43,433 bases of DNA from an uncultured Desulfomonile sp. (GTDB lineage: Bacteria > Desulfobacterota > Desulfomonilia > Desulfomonilales > Desulfomonilaceae). Below the pieces are notes generated by a model, which was not told the DNA's origin, did no database searches, and was given only the letters and a program-made list of their open reading frames with translations. This document shows, in pieces, positions 35,720 to 43,433 of the stretch (positions within the stretch are counted from its first letter, which is position 1; each line of letters opens with the position of its first letter). The stretch is taken from contig CAITZA010000112.1 in assembly GCA_903896745.1 (NCBI GenBank), positions 1 to 43,433 on the forward strand, written 5' to 3'. Both the position numbers and the translations under genes were made by a program.

Positions 35720-38700
35720 TGCCTCTTTTCTTCGGATGAACGCCTATCTTGCCTGGGATATAAGTCGGCTGAACCTTGATCGTCATACTTGAGCTTAAGG
35801 TTTTTGTATTGACTAAGACCGGTTCCAGCAGGGATCAGGCGCCCCATTATGACATTTTCTTTCAGGCCGCGCAAATAGTCTATTTTTCCGGAAATTGAGG
35901 CCTCTGTTAAAACCTTGGTAGTTTCCTGGAAACTTGCGGCGCTAATGAAGGAGTCAGTGGAAAGAGATGCTTTGGTGATACCAAGCAAGAGGGGCTCAGC
36001 GACTGCGGGAGCTCCGCCGGCCGTTATGACGCGCCGGTTTTCTTCCTGGAAGACCTGGCGTTCAATTTGTTCGCCGACAAGGAAGTCGGTATCCCCTACC
36101 TCCTTAACGCGCACTCTTCTCAGCATTTGGCGGACAATTACTTCAATATGCTTATCGTTTATCTTGACGCCCTGCAATCTGTAAACTTCCTGGACCTGAT
36201 CTACGAGGTATTTGGCCAAATCCTTCTCACCCTTGATACCGAGCAGATCGTGAGGATTCGTGGAGCCTTCCATAAGAGCGTCACCAGCGTCAACCCAATC
36301 GCCAGCGTGAACAGAAATATGCTTTCCTTTAGGGATAAGATATTCCCGGGTTTCGCCAATATCGGGTTTCACTATTACCTTGCGTTTTCCTTTTGTATCT
36401 TTTCCGAATTCCACCTGGCCTTCTATTTCGGAGATGATTGCGAATTCTTTTGGCTTCCTGGCCTCGAAGAGTTCGGCGACTCGAGGTAATCCACCCGTGA
36501 TGTCCTTGGTTTTAGTGGTTTCACGAGGAATTTTGGCTATAACATCGCCCGCATGAACCTGTTCACCCTCTTTAACCATGATATTGGCGCCAACGGGCAA
36601 CAGGTAGCGCGCTTCGGAATCTCCAATTTTTATAGTACGCCCTCTTTCATCCTTGATAGAAACCCTGGGCCTGATTTCAGAGTCTTTATCCTTGTACTCT
36701 ACAACAACCTTTCTGGAAAGACCCGTTACTTCATCGACCTGCTCGTTCATTGTAATGCCTTCGATGATATCGCCGTATTTGATGATTCCAGACACTTCAG
36801 TAATAATCGGAATGGTGTAGGGGTCCCATTCAGCCAGGAGAGTTTCCCTGTTGACTGGTTCTTCGTCGGAAACCCTGAGTTTGGCGCCGTAAATGACCTT
36901 GTTTCTTTCTCTTTTCTGGCCCTTTTCGTCCAGCACGGCCAATGAGCCATTACGATTCATGACAACAAGTTCGCCGTCCCTGTTTACGACTGTCTTGAGA
37001 TCTACAAACTTGATACGGCCCTCATTTCGGGCAAAAAGCTGTGATGAGCTAGATCCGAGCCATTCAAGGAGCACCTGACCTTCCGAATCAATCTTGTCGC
37101 CGTCCTGAACCTTGACGTTCATATAATCCATGACGGGATAGCGCTCGTATAGTCTGAAAAGCACCTGATCATCCTGCTCGCCACGCAACTGGAAGATGCC
37201 TCCACGTTTTTCGGCTTCGGAAATTCTGGAAGCTAGCTCGGCATTGTCGAAAATGAATGATTGAGGCAACAACTGGCTATCGTTTCGGACAACAAATCTT
37301 GAATTCTCAGGAATCTGGAATTTTGACTTCAGTCCGTCTTCGTCCTGAAGACTGAAAGATTTCTTGTCGGAAGAAATCCAAATCTTACCGCCGAGTTGTT
37401 CGCCCTCGGTAGCCTTGTGATATGGACCTTCATATAGAAAAGAGTATTCCCTCAAGGTCTGTCCGTCTTCGACGAGCCATTTCTGGACTTCATCACGTGC
37501 GATTGAAAAATCTTCATAAACAACGACAGCTTTGGTTTTGTCCTTATCCTTGATAATCATGACCCGGCCTTTTTTTCGGGCGGAAATGATATTTCTTTTT
37601 AAGGATGCGGTTCCACCGATGTGGAAGGTTCTCATTGTAAGCTGGGTTCCAGGCTCACCAATTGACTGAGCGGCGATAATCCCAACGGCCTCACCAATGT
37701 TGACCATCTTTCCGTGAGCAAGATCACGACCGTAGCAAAGGCTGCAAACGCCTCTTTTGGACTGACACGTTAGCACCGAACGGATTTTGACTCGGTCGAT
37801 GCCTGAATCCTGTATTCTATCCCTGTGTTCTTCCTGAATTTCCTCGTTGGCCTTGACGACAATTTCTCCGGTATAAGGGTGTTCGATGTCTTCCAAAGCA
37901 ACGCGACCGAGAATACGGTCCGCAACATGCTCGATTATCTCACCACCCTCTTCTAACGAAGCCATATCAATTCCATCGAGGGTTCCACAATCTTTATCGT
38001 GAATAATGGCGTCTTGGGCCACATCGACCAGACGGCGAGTCAGGTAACCGGAGTTAGCGGTTTTTAGAGCGGTATCAGCCAAACCCTTACGGGCGCCGTG
38101 AGTCGAAATAAAATACTGCAAAACCGTGAGACCTTCTCTAAAGTTGGCTTCAATAGGAGTTTCGATAATTTCTCCTGTGGGTTTGGCCATCAGGCCCCGC
38201 ATTCCGGCGAGCTGTCGTATCTGCTGAGTGCTACCTCGAGCTCCTGAGTCTGCCATCATGTAGATAGGGTTGAAACTTTCGACCTTTTTTTCTGAGCCAT
38301 CCTGCAATTTTATTGTCATGGTGCGAAGGCCGCTCATCATCCGTTCCGAGATGTCTTCATTGGCCCTTGCCCAAATATCTATGACCTTATTGTAGCGCTC
38401 GCCATCCGTGATAAGGCCTTCCTTGTATTGATTCTGGATTTCGAGCACTTCACTTCTGGCTTTGTCTATAATTTCCCTTTTTGAGTCCGGGATTCGCATA
38501 TCATCGACACAGATGGAAATGCCTGCTTTTGTTGCAAACTGATAACCCAGGTCTTTGAGTTGGTCTGCAAGGATGACTGTCTTTTTATCTCCACATTTTC
38601 TGTAAGCTTCATCAATGAGGTTGGCCAGTTCCTTTTTCTTCATTACCTTGTTGATGGAGGCGAAGGGTATTTCCTCGGGCACGATCTCCCTGAGAATTAT

Positions 38701-40647
38701 TCTTCCAACCGTGGTTTGTAACAGGTCGGAGTTTTCTTTAAGCAAGATTTTTTCATGCAGATCAACAACTCCAGAGTCGTAGGCTACCCGGACCTCGGAA
38801 ACGTCGGAGAACTTGCGGGGCTCTTTGTCCAGTTCCGGGTCAACAGTCTCGCGAGTCAAATAATACAATCCAAGAACAATATCCTGTGTTGGCACAATAA
38901 TGGGCTTGCCGTGCGCCGGGGAAAGGATGTTGTTGGTGCTCATCATGAGTACGCGGGCTTCGACCTGTGCTTCAATGGACAGTGGAATATGAACGGCCAT
39001 CTGGTCACCATCGAAGTCGGCGTTAAATGCCGTACATACGAGGGGATGGAGCTGAATCGCCTTACCTTCCACCAAAATCGGCTCAAAAGCCTGGATTCCA
39101 AGTCTGTGCAGGGTAGGGGCTCTATTTAAAAGGACCGGATATTCCTTGACCACATCCTCAAGAATGTCCCAAACCTCCGGGGTTTCTTTCTCGACCAATT
39201 TTTTGGCGCTCTTGATGGTGGTTACGTATCCGCGTTCTTCCAGTTTGTTGTAGATGAACGGTTTGAACAGCTCTAGGGCCATTCGCTTGGGAAGACCACA
39301 CTGATGCAGGCGCAGGTCAGGGCCAACTACGATGACCGACCTACCGGAATAATCGACACGTTTTCCAAGGAGATTCTGTCTAAAGCGCCCCTGCTTGCCC
39401 TTGAGCATATCTGACAGAGATTTGAGGGGTCTTTTGTTAGGTCCGGTTATGACTCGACCCCTGCGGCCATTGTCAAAAAGAACATCCACAGCTTCCTGAA
39501 GCATACGCTTTTCGTTCCTGAGAATGATCTCCGGAGCGTTAAGTTCCTTAAGGCGTTTTAACCTGTTGTTTCTGTTGATCACACGCCTATACAGGTCGTT
39601 GAGGTCAGAAGTTGCAAAGCGTCCGCCATCGAGCGGCACCAGTGGCCTGAGGTCTGGGGGGATGACTGGGACCGTCGTTAAAATCATCCATGCGGGGTTT
39701 TGCCATTGCCGGAATTTCCCTAAATGTTCAGGCGCTATAACTCGTGATCGGATTAATCTGTCAATAATATTGTTTAGTTCCACGAAAGCCAGTTGTTTTC
39801 TGATCTCCCAGCTTTCAGTTTCATGCCATTTCACCTGCATTTCACGTGCGGATTGAAGGAGCTCAAAGATGAAGCGCCCCTTTTCTCCTTCCGGATCAAG
39901 CGTTTCATAAATCGTTCCGAGGTCCTTGACCAAAATGTCAGGTTCGATTCCCCTGAGTGACTCGAGGACCCTTAATCTCTTTGCCAGCTTCTTTCTTTTT
40001 GCTTCAGAGGCTGAATCCTTCATCTCTTCTCTAAGCCTGACGCTTTCCGAGACGAGATCGAGTCTTTCGAGAGTTACCCGGACGGCTTCACCGCCCATAA
40101 GGGCCTCAAAATCTCCAACATTTGAGCCGTAGTCATCGAGAACCTGGCGATATTTTTCTTCATTAATAAGGGTTCCAGGTTCGAGATCAGTATTTCCTTT
40201 TGAGATAACCAGAAAAGATTCGAAATAAAGGACTCGTTCAACCTCTTTCAAGGTGAGGTCCACAAGAGTTCCTATTCTGCTGGGAAGGCTTTTTAGGAAC
40301 CAAATATGAGCGACTGGGGTGGCCAGTTCGATGTGTCCCATACGTTCCCGGCGCACCTTGGACTGTATAACTTCAACACCACATTTCTCACAAATGGTGC
40401 CCCTGTGTTTCATACGTTTGTATTTTCCGCAGTTGCATTCAAAATCTTTTACAGGACCGAAAATTTTAGCGCAGAATAATCCGTCTCGCTCCGGCTTGAA
40501 CGTTCTGTAGTTGATAGTTTCCGGTTTCTTGACCTCTCCGTGAGACCAAGAGCGAATTTTTTCCGGAGATGCCAATGATATTTTTACAGCATTAAAATTT
40601 AGAGGATCTTTGGGTTTTTCAAAAAAACTATAATAAACTTCTTCCAT
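35707..40647 (-). CDS. rpoC: RNA polymerase beta' subunit with two large insertions
   Basis: Beta' subunit, 1646 residues against 1407 in E. coli. The zinc ribbon ([19 protein letters not shown], 71-89), catalytic NADFDGD (542-548), bridge-helix and trigger-loop blocks and the second zinc site ([11 protein letters not shown], 961-971) are intact. The first insertion is about 84 residues (232-316), helix-rich, just before the lid sequence [12 protein letters not shown]. The second lies in the SI3-type trigger-loop insertion: between RTFHIGG (1005-1011) and [10 protein letters not shown] (1381-1390) there are about 370 residues against about 200 in E. coli. AGGAGG precedes ATG. Located 134 bp after rpoB. 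Confidence 0.98.
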   Translation of the reverse strand: MEEVYYSFFEKPKDPLNFNAVKISLASPEKIRSWSHGEVKKPETINYRTFKPERDGLFCAKIFGPVKDFECNCGKYKRMKHRGTICEKCGVEVIQSKVRRERMGHIELATPVAHIWFLKSLPSRIGTLVDLTLKEVERVLYFESFLVISKGNTDLEPGTLINEEKYRQVLDDYGSNVGDFEALMGGEAVRVTLERLDLVSESVRLREEMKDSASEAKRKKLAKRLRVLESLRGIEPDILVKDLGTIYETLDPEGEKGRFIFELLQSAREMQVKWHETESWEIRKQLAFVELNNIIDRLIRSRVIAPEHLGKFRQWQNPAWMILTTVPVIPPDLRPLVPLDGGRFATSDLNDLYRRVINRNNRLKRLKELNAPEIILRNEKRMLQEAVDVLFDNGRRGRVITGPNKRPLKSLSDMLKGKQGRFRQNLLGKRVDYSGRSVIVVGPDLRLHQCGLPKRMALELFKPFIYNKLEERGYVTTIKSAKKLVEKETPEVWDILEDVVKEYPVLLNRAPTLHRLGIQAFEPILVEGKAIQLHPLVCTAFNADFDGDQMAVHIPLSIEAQVEARVLMMSTNNILSPAHGKPIIVPTQDIVLGLYYLTRETVDPELDKEPRKFSDVSEVRVAYDSGVVDLHEKILLKENSDLLQTTVGRIILREIVPEEIPFASINKVMKKKELANLIDEAYRKCGDKKTVILADQLKDLGYQFATKAGISICVDDMRIPDSKREIIDKARSEVLEIQNQYKEGLITDGERYNKVIDIWARANEDISERMMSGLRTMTIKLQDGSEKKVESFNPIYMMADSGARGSTQQIRQLAGMRGLMAKPTGEIIETPIEANFREGLTVLQYFISTHGARKGLADTALKTANSGYLTRRLVDVAQDAIIHDKDCGTLDGIDMASLEEGGEIIEHVADRILGRVALEDIEHPYTGEIVVKANEEIQEEHRDRIQDSGIDRVKIRSVLTCQSKRGVCSLCYGRDLAHGKMVNIGEAVGIIAAQSIGEPGTQLTMRTFHIGGTASLKRNIISARKKGRVMIIKDKDKTKAVVVYEDFSIARDEVQKWLVEDGQTLREYSFLYEGPYHKATEGEQLGGKIWISSDKKSFSLQDEDGLKSKFQIPENSRFVVRNDSQLLPQSFIFDNAELASRISEAEKRGGIFQLRGEQDDQVLFRLYERYPVMDYMNVKVQDGDKIDSEGQVLLEWLGSSSSQLFARNEGRIKFVDLKTVVNRDGELVVMNRNGSLAVLDEKGQKRERNKVIYGAKLRVSDEEPVNRETLLAEWDPYTIPIITEVSGIIKYGDIIEGITMNEQVDEVTGLSRKVVVEYKDKDSEIRPRVSIKDERGRTIKIGDSEARYLLPVGANIMVKEGEQVHAGDVIAKIPRETTKTKDITGGLPRVAELFEARKPKEFAIISEIEGQVEFGKDTKGKRKVIVKPDIGETREYLIPKGKHISVHAGDWVDAGDALMEGSTNPHDLLGIKGEKDLAKYLVDQVQEVYRLQGVKINDKHIEVIVRQMLRRVRVKEVGDTDFLVGEQIERQVFQEENRRVITAGGAPAVAEPLLLGITKASLSTDSFISAASFQETTKVLTEASISGKIDYLRGLKENVIMGRLIPAGTGLSQYKNLKLKYDDQGSADLYPRQDRRSSEEKRQISA

Positions 40648-40781
40648 GTTTCCCTCCTGCTATAGGGGTTAACGGCTTCTTTTAAACCGTCTGAGGGATT
40701 TTACGTTCAAGAAACAAGTTCCCAACCGTTTTTCAGTAAAATAACGAACCAGGATTGAACTCACACTCCGATCAGCAACCA

Positions 40782-43433
40782 CTACTGAACAGCAGTCAAG
40801 GGCTCGCTTTCCAGTAGCTCAACCTCAAGTCCCAAAGACTTGATTTCTTTTACAAGGACGTTAAAGGATTCAGGAAGCCCCGGTTCGAGGACGTTGGTAC
40901 CTTTTACAATGCTTTCGTACATTCTTGTTCGGCCCGTCACATCATCTGACTTTACAGTCAGGAATTCCTGCAACGAATACGCTGCGCCGTAGGACTCCAT
41001 GGCCCAGACTTCCATTTCACCCAGACGCTGTCCACCAAATTGAGCCTTACCGCCCAGAGGTTGCTGAGTGACCAGAGAGTATGGTCCGATAGCCCTGGCA
41101 TGAATTTTGTCATCTACAAGGTGATGCAATTTCATCATATAAATGATTCCTACAGTGACCATGGTATCAAAGGGCGATCCTGTACGGCCATCATAAAGCT
41201 GGGTCTGCCCTGTGCTTGGCAGGCCGGCGCTGTTCAACAAGTCCTTGATTTCGTTTTCCCTGGCCCCATCGAAGACAGGAGTGGCTATGGGCACACCCCG
41301 AGAAAGCTCGGAGCAAAATCTTCTGATCTGCTCGTCATCCATTTCATTAATAATTGAGTGAGCCTGTTTTCTTCTCTCTGGTTCCCTGGAGTCGAAAATC
41401 ATGAGCAAACGCTGACGCAATTTTTCGGTGGAAAAGCGCTCAGCGATCATGCGGTCGAGTGATTCACCCAGCCCTCGGGCCGCCCAGCCGAGATGTGTTT
41501 CGAGAATCTGGCCGACGTTCATTCGAGAGGGAACACCAAGTGGGTTTAGCACTATCTCGACTGGGGTTCCGTCTTCAAAGTAAGGCATATCTTCTTCAGG
41601 AAGTATCCTGGAAAGAACGCCTTTGTTGCCGTGACGACCAGCCATTTTGTCACCAACGGAAAGTTTCCTTTTGATGGCAATATAAACCTTCACAAGCTTG
41701 ATAACGCCGGGAGGTAGTTCATCCCCCTTTTTTAACCTGCTGATTTTTTCATCAAAATGCATTTTCCAGAAATGTTTCTGGTCACCAAGTCTATCCAGGA
41801 TCCTCACCACTTCGTCTTCAGTCGCGGCTTCGGAACTCGTAAGTGAAACATTTCTGAGGAGTTCCAACTGGACAGTATCAATGAAGGAGTTGTTAATGGA
41901 CTCTTTTTTCTTGATGTATATTTCGCCAGTTTCAGGATTTACCAGATTTGCGGCGACTTCCTTTCCTACAAGCATGTGGCGAACTCTCTCGCGAGCGCCC
42001 TCTTCCACGATGCGTAACTCATCGTCCCTATCTTTGGAGAGTTTGGCTATTTCCTCATTTTCAATGGAAATGGTACGGCTGTCTTTGTCGGTTCCTTTGC
42101 GGGAAAATATTCTCGCATCAATGATCGTGCCTTCGACCCCGGGGGGAACCCGTAGCGATGAATCCCGAACATCACCAGCCTTTTCTCCAAAAATAGCTCT
42201 TAACAGCTTTTCTTCGGGACTGAGCTGATTTTCGCCCTTGGGGGTAATTTTACCAACCAGGATGTCACCAGGTTTTACTTCAGCGCCGATTCGGATTATG
42301 CCCGCCTCGTCCAGGTTCCTCAGACCTTCCTCTCCCACATTAGGTATGTCCCGTGTTATTTCCTCTTTACCAAGTTTTGTGTCTCGAGCCATGACCTCAA
42401 ATTCTTCAATGTGGATGGAAGTGAAAATATCCTGTTTAACAATTTTCTCGCTGACGAGAATGGAGTCTTCATAGTTGTAACCGCCCCATGCCATGAAGGC
42501 CACGAGAACATTACGTCCGAGCGCGAGTTCTCCCTTGTCGGTCGCGGGACCATCCGCTATTACCTGCCCATCCGCAACATGATCACCTTTCTTGACGATA
42601 GGGCGCTGGTTTATACATGTGTTCTGGTTTGAACGCTGGTATTTGATAAGGTTGTAAATGTCAACGCCCGGGTCGAGATCTCCCTCTGCAAACTCCGTAG
42701 CTTTGATCACGATTCTGGTAGCGTCCACAGAGTCAACGACTCCCTCCCTTTTAGCAAGCACAGTCACGCCCGAATCAATGGCAACGACCTGCTCCATGCC
42801 GGTTCCCACCAGAGGGGCCTGCGTAGTCAGGAGAGGCACTGCCTGGCGTTGCATGTTGGATCCCATGAGGGCGCGGTTGGCGTCATCATTTTCCAGAAAA
42901 GGTATGAGTGACGCGGCTACCGAAACCAATTGATTCGGAGACACGTCCATATAGTTGGCTTCCGAACCGTCAGTCAGGGCAAATTCACCGTCTTTTTTCC
43001 TGACGGAAACCAGTTCCTCGGTCAGTCTGCCGTCTTCATCCAACTCGGCATCCGCCTGAACCTTGACGTAATGCTCTTCGTCCAGGGCAGTAAGGAATTT
43101 GATCTCCTTTCCCACCACACTTTCTGCAACAGGCCTATATGGAGTTTCGATAAATCCAAACTCATTTACACGCGCATAAGTCGAGAGAGAAACAATCAAA
43201 CCGATATTCGGTCCTTCAGGGGTTTCAATAGGGCAGATACGTCCATAATGAGTCGGGTGAACGTCTCGCACCTCAAAACCGGCCCGTTCTCGTGTCAACC
43301 CCCCGGGACCGAGCGCTGATAGCCTTCTCTTGTGAGTTATTTCACTAAGCGGGTTGGTCTGATCCATAAACTGTGACAATTGCGAGGATCCGAAAAATTC
43401 CTTCACGACAGCAGTAACGGGTTTCGAGTTGAC
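40782..43433 (-). CDS. rpoB: RNA polymerase beta subunit (start lies beyond window)
   Basis: The last 883 residues of the beta subunit; the frame runs off the window edge with no start. It begins at the rifampicin-binding cluster: [20 protein letters not shown] and [20 protein letters not shown] carry the usual rifampicin-sensitive residues. [20 protein letters not shown] and [20 protein letters not shown] are the catalytic and switch regions near the C-terminus. The remaining part is about 30 residues longer than in E. coli, partly at the C-terminus ([12 protein letters not shown]). Confidence 0.98.
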   Translation of the reverse strand, partial: VNSKPVTAVVKEFFGSSQLSQFMDQTNPLSEITHKRRLSALGPGGLTRERAGFEVRDVHPTHYGRICPIETPEGPNIGLIVSLSTYARVNEFGFIETPYRPVAESVVGKEIKFLTALDEEHYVKVQADAELDEDGRLTEELVSVRKKDGEFALTDGSEANYMDVSPNQLVSVAASLIPFLENDDANRALMGSNMQRQAVPLLTTQAPLVGTGMEQVVAIDSGVTVLAKREGVVDSVDATRIVIKATEFAEGDLDPGVDIYNLIKYQRSNQNTCINQRPIVKKGDHVADGQVIADGPATDKGELALGRNVLVAFMAWGGYNYEDSILVSEKIVKQDIFTSIHIEEFEVMARDTKLGKEEITRDIPNVGEEGLRNLDEAGIIRIGAEVKPGDILVGKITPKGENQLSPEEKLLRAIFGEKAGDVRDSSLRVPPGVEGTIIDARIFSRKGTDKDSRTISIENEEIAKLSKDRDDELRIVEEGARERVRHMLVGKEVAANLVNPETGEIYIKKKESINNSFIDTVQLELLRNVSLTSSEAATEDEVVRILDRLGDQKHFWKMHFDEKISRLKKGDELPPGVIKLVKVYIAIKRKLSVGDKMAGRHGNKGVLSRILPEEDMPYFEDGTPVEIVLNPLGVPSRMNVGQILETHLGWAARGLGESLDRMIAERFSTEKLRQRLLMIFDSREPERRKQAHSIINEMDDEQIRRFCSELSRGVPIATPVFDGARENEIKDLLNSAGLPSTGQTQLYDGRTGSPFDTMVTVGIIYMMKLHHLVDDKIHARAIGPYSLVTQQPLGGKAQFGGQRLGEMEVWAMESYGAAYSLQEFLTVKSDDVTGRTRMYESIVKGTNVLEPGLPESFNVLVKEIKSLGLEVELLESEPLTAVQ

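Noticed and set aside
42900-43433. Rifampicin-resistance changes in RpoB
   Set aside because: The visible resistance region carries the common sensitive residues; nothing unusual.

Overview
The window reads as a piece of a strictly anaerobic bacterium's chromosome, most likely a Desulfobacterota (deltaproteobacterial) sulfate reducer or syntroph. The evidence is a bacterial-type Wood-Ljungdahl CODH/ACS operon, a TRAP dicarboxylate/keto-acid-type transporter, one long rpoBC-str-S10-spc-alpha ribosomal array, RpoB and RpoC with proteobacterial-style lineage insertions, and a sigma-54 promoter. No species can be named from the sequence alone.

Region 1 (1-7325, plus strand) is the CO dehydrogenase/acetyl-CoA synthase operon in the order acsA (CODH), acsB (acetyl-CoA synthase), acsC (large subunit of the corrinoid iron-sulfur protein), acsE (methyl-H4folate:CFeSP methyltransferase). 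Each gene is followed by a G/C-rich stem-loop, and the last one carries a U-tract and ends the unit. acsD, the small CFeSP subunit, is absent here. The CODH frame is open to the window edge through an Ala/Pro/Lys-rich linker, so it is either N-terminally extended or fused to something upstream. Together the enzymes make acetyl-CoA from CO2, a methyl group and CoA, or run in reverse to oxidise acetate.

Region 2 (7326-16480) is a patchwork of accessory genes on both strands: a six-TM protein of unknown family, a secreted lipocalin-like protein, a stand-alone receiver protein behind a near-consensus sigma-54 promoter, a dctQMP TRAP transporter with a palindrome inside its candidate promoter, a DUF2156 protein, a 58-residue Cys-containing protein, an FtsB/DivIC-like division protein and an ECF/CbiO-like ABC ATPase that lacks several catalytic residues.

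Region 3 (16413-43433, minus strand) is the transcription-translation array. Read in the direction of transcription it is rpoB (cut by the window end), rpoC, rpsL, rpsG, fusA, tuf, rpsJ, rplC, rplD, rplW, rplB, rpsS, rplV, rpsC, rplP, rpmC, rpsQ, rplN, rplX, rplE, rpsN, rpsH, rplF, rplR, rpsE, rpmD, rplO, secY, adk, rpmJ, rpsM, rpsK, rpsD, rpoA, rplQ, then a terminator. map and infA, often found between adk and rpmJ, are missing. A strong sigma-70 promoter lies between rpoC and rpsL. RpoC is about 240 residues longer than the E. coli protein because of two insertions.

I found no CRISPR array, insertion sequence, rRNA or tRNA. The most interesting points are the CODH N-terminal extension, the two RpoC insertions, the degenerate ABC ATPase, the sigma-54-driven receiver protein and the repeated intercistronic hairpins of the acs operon.
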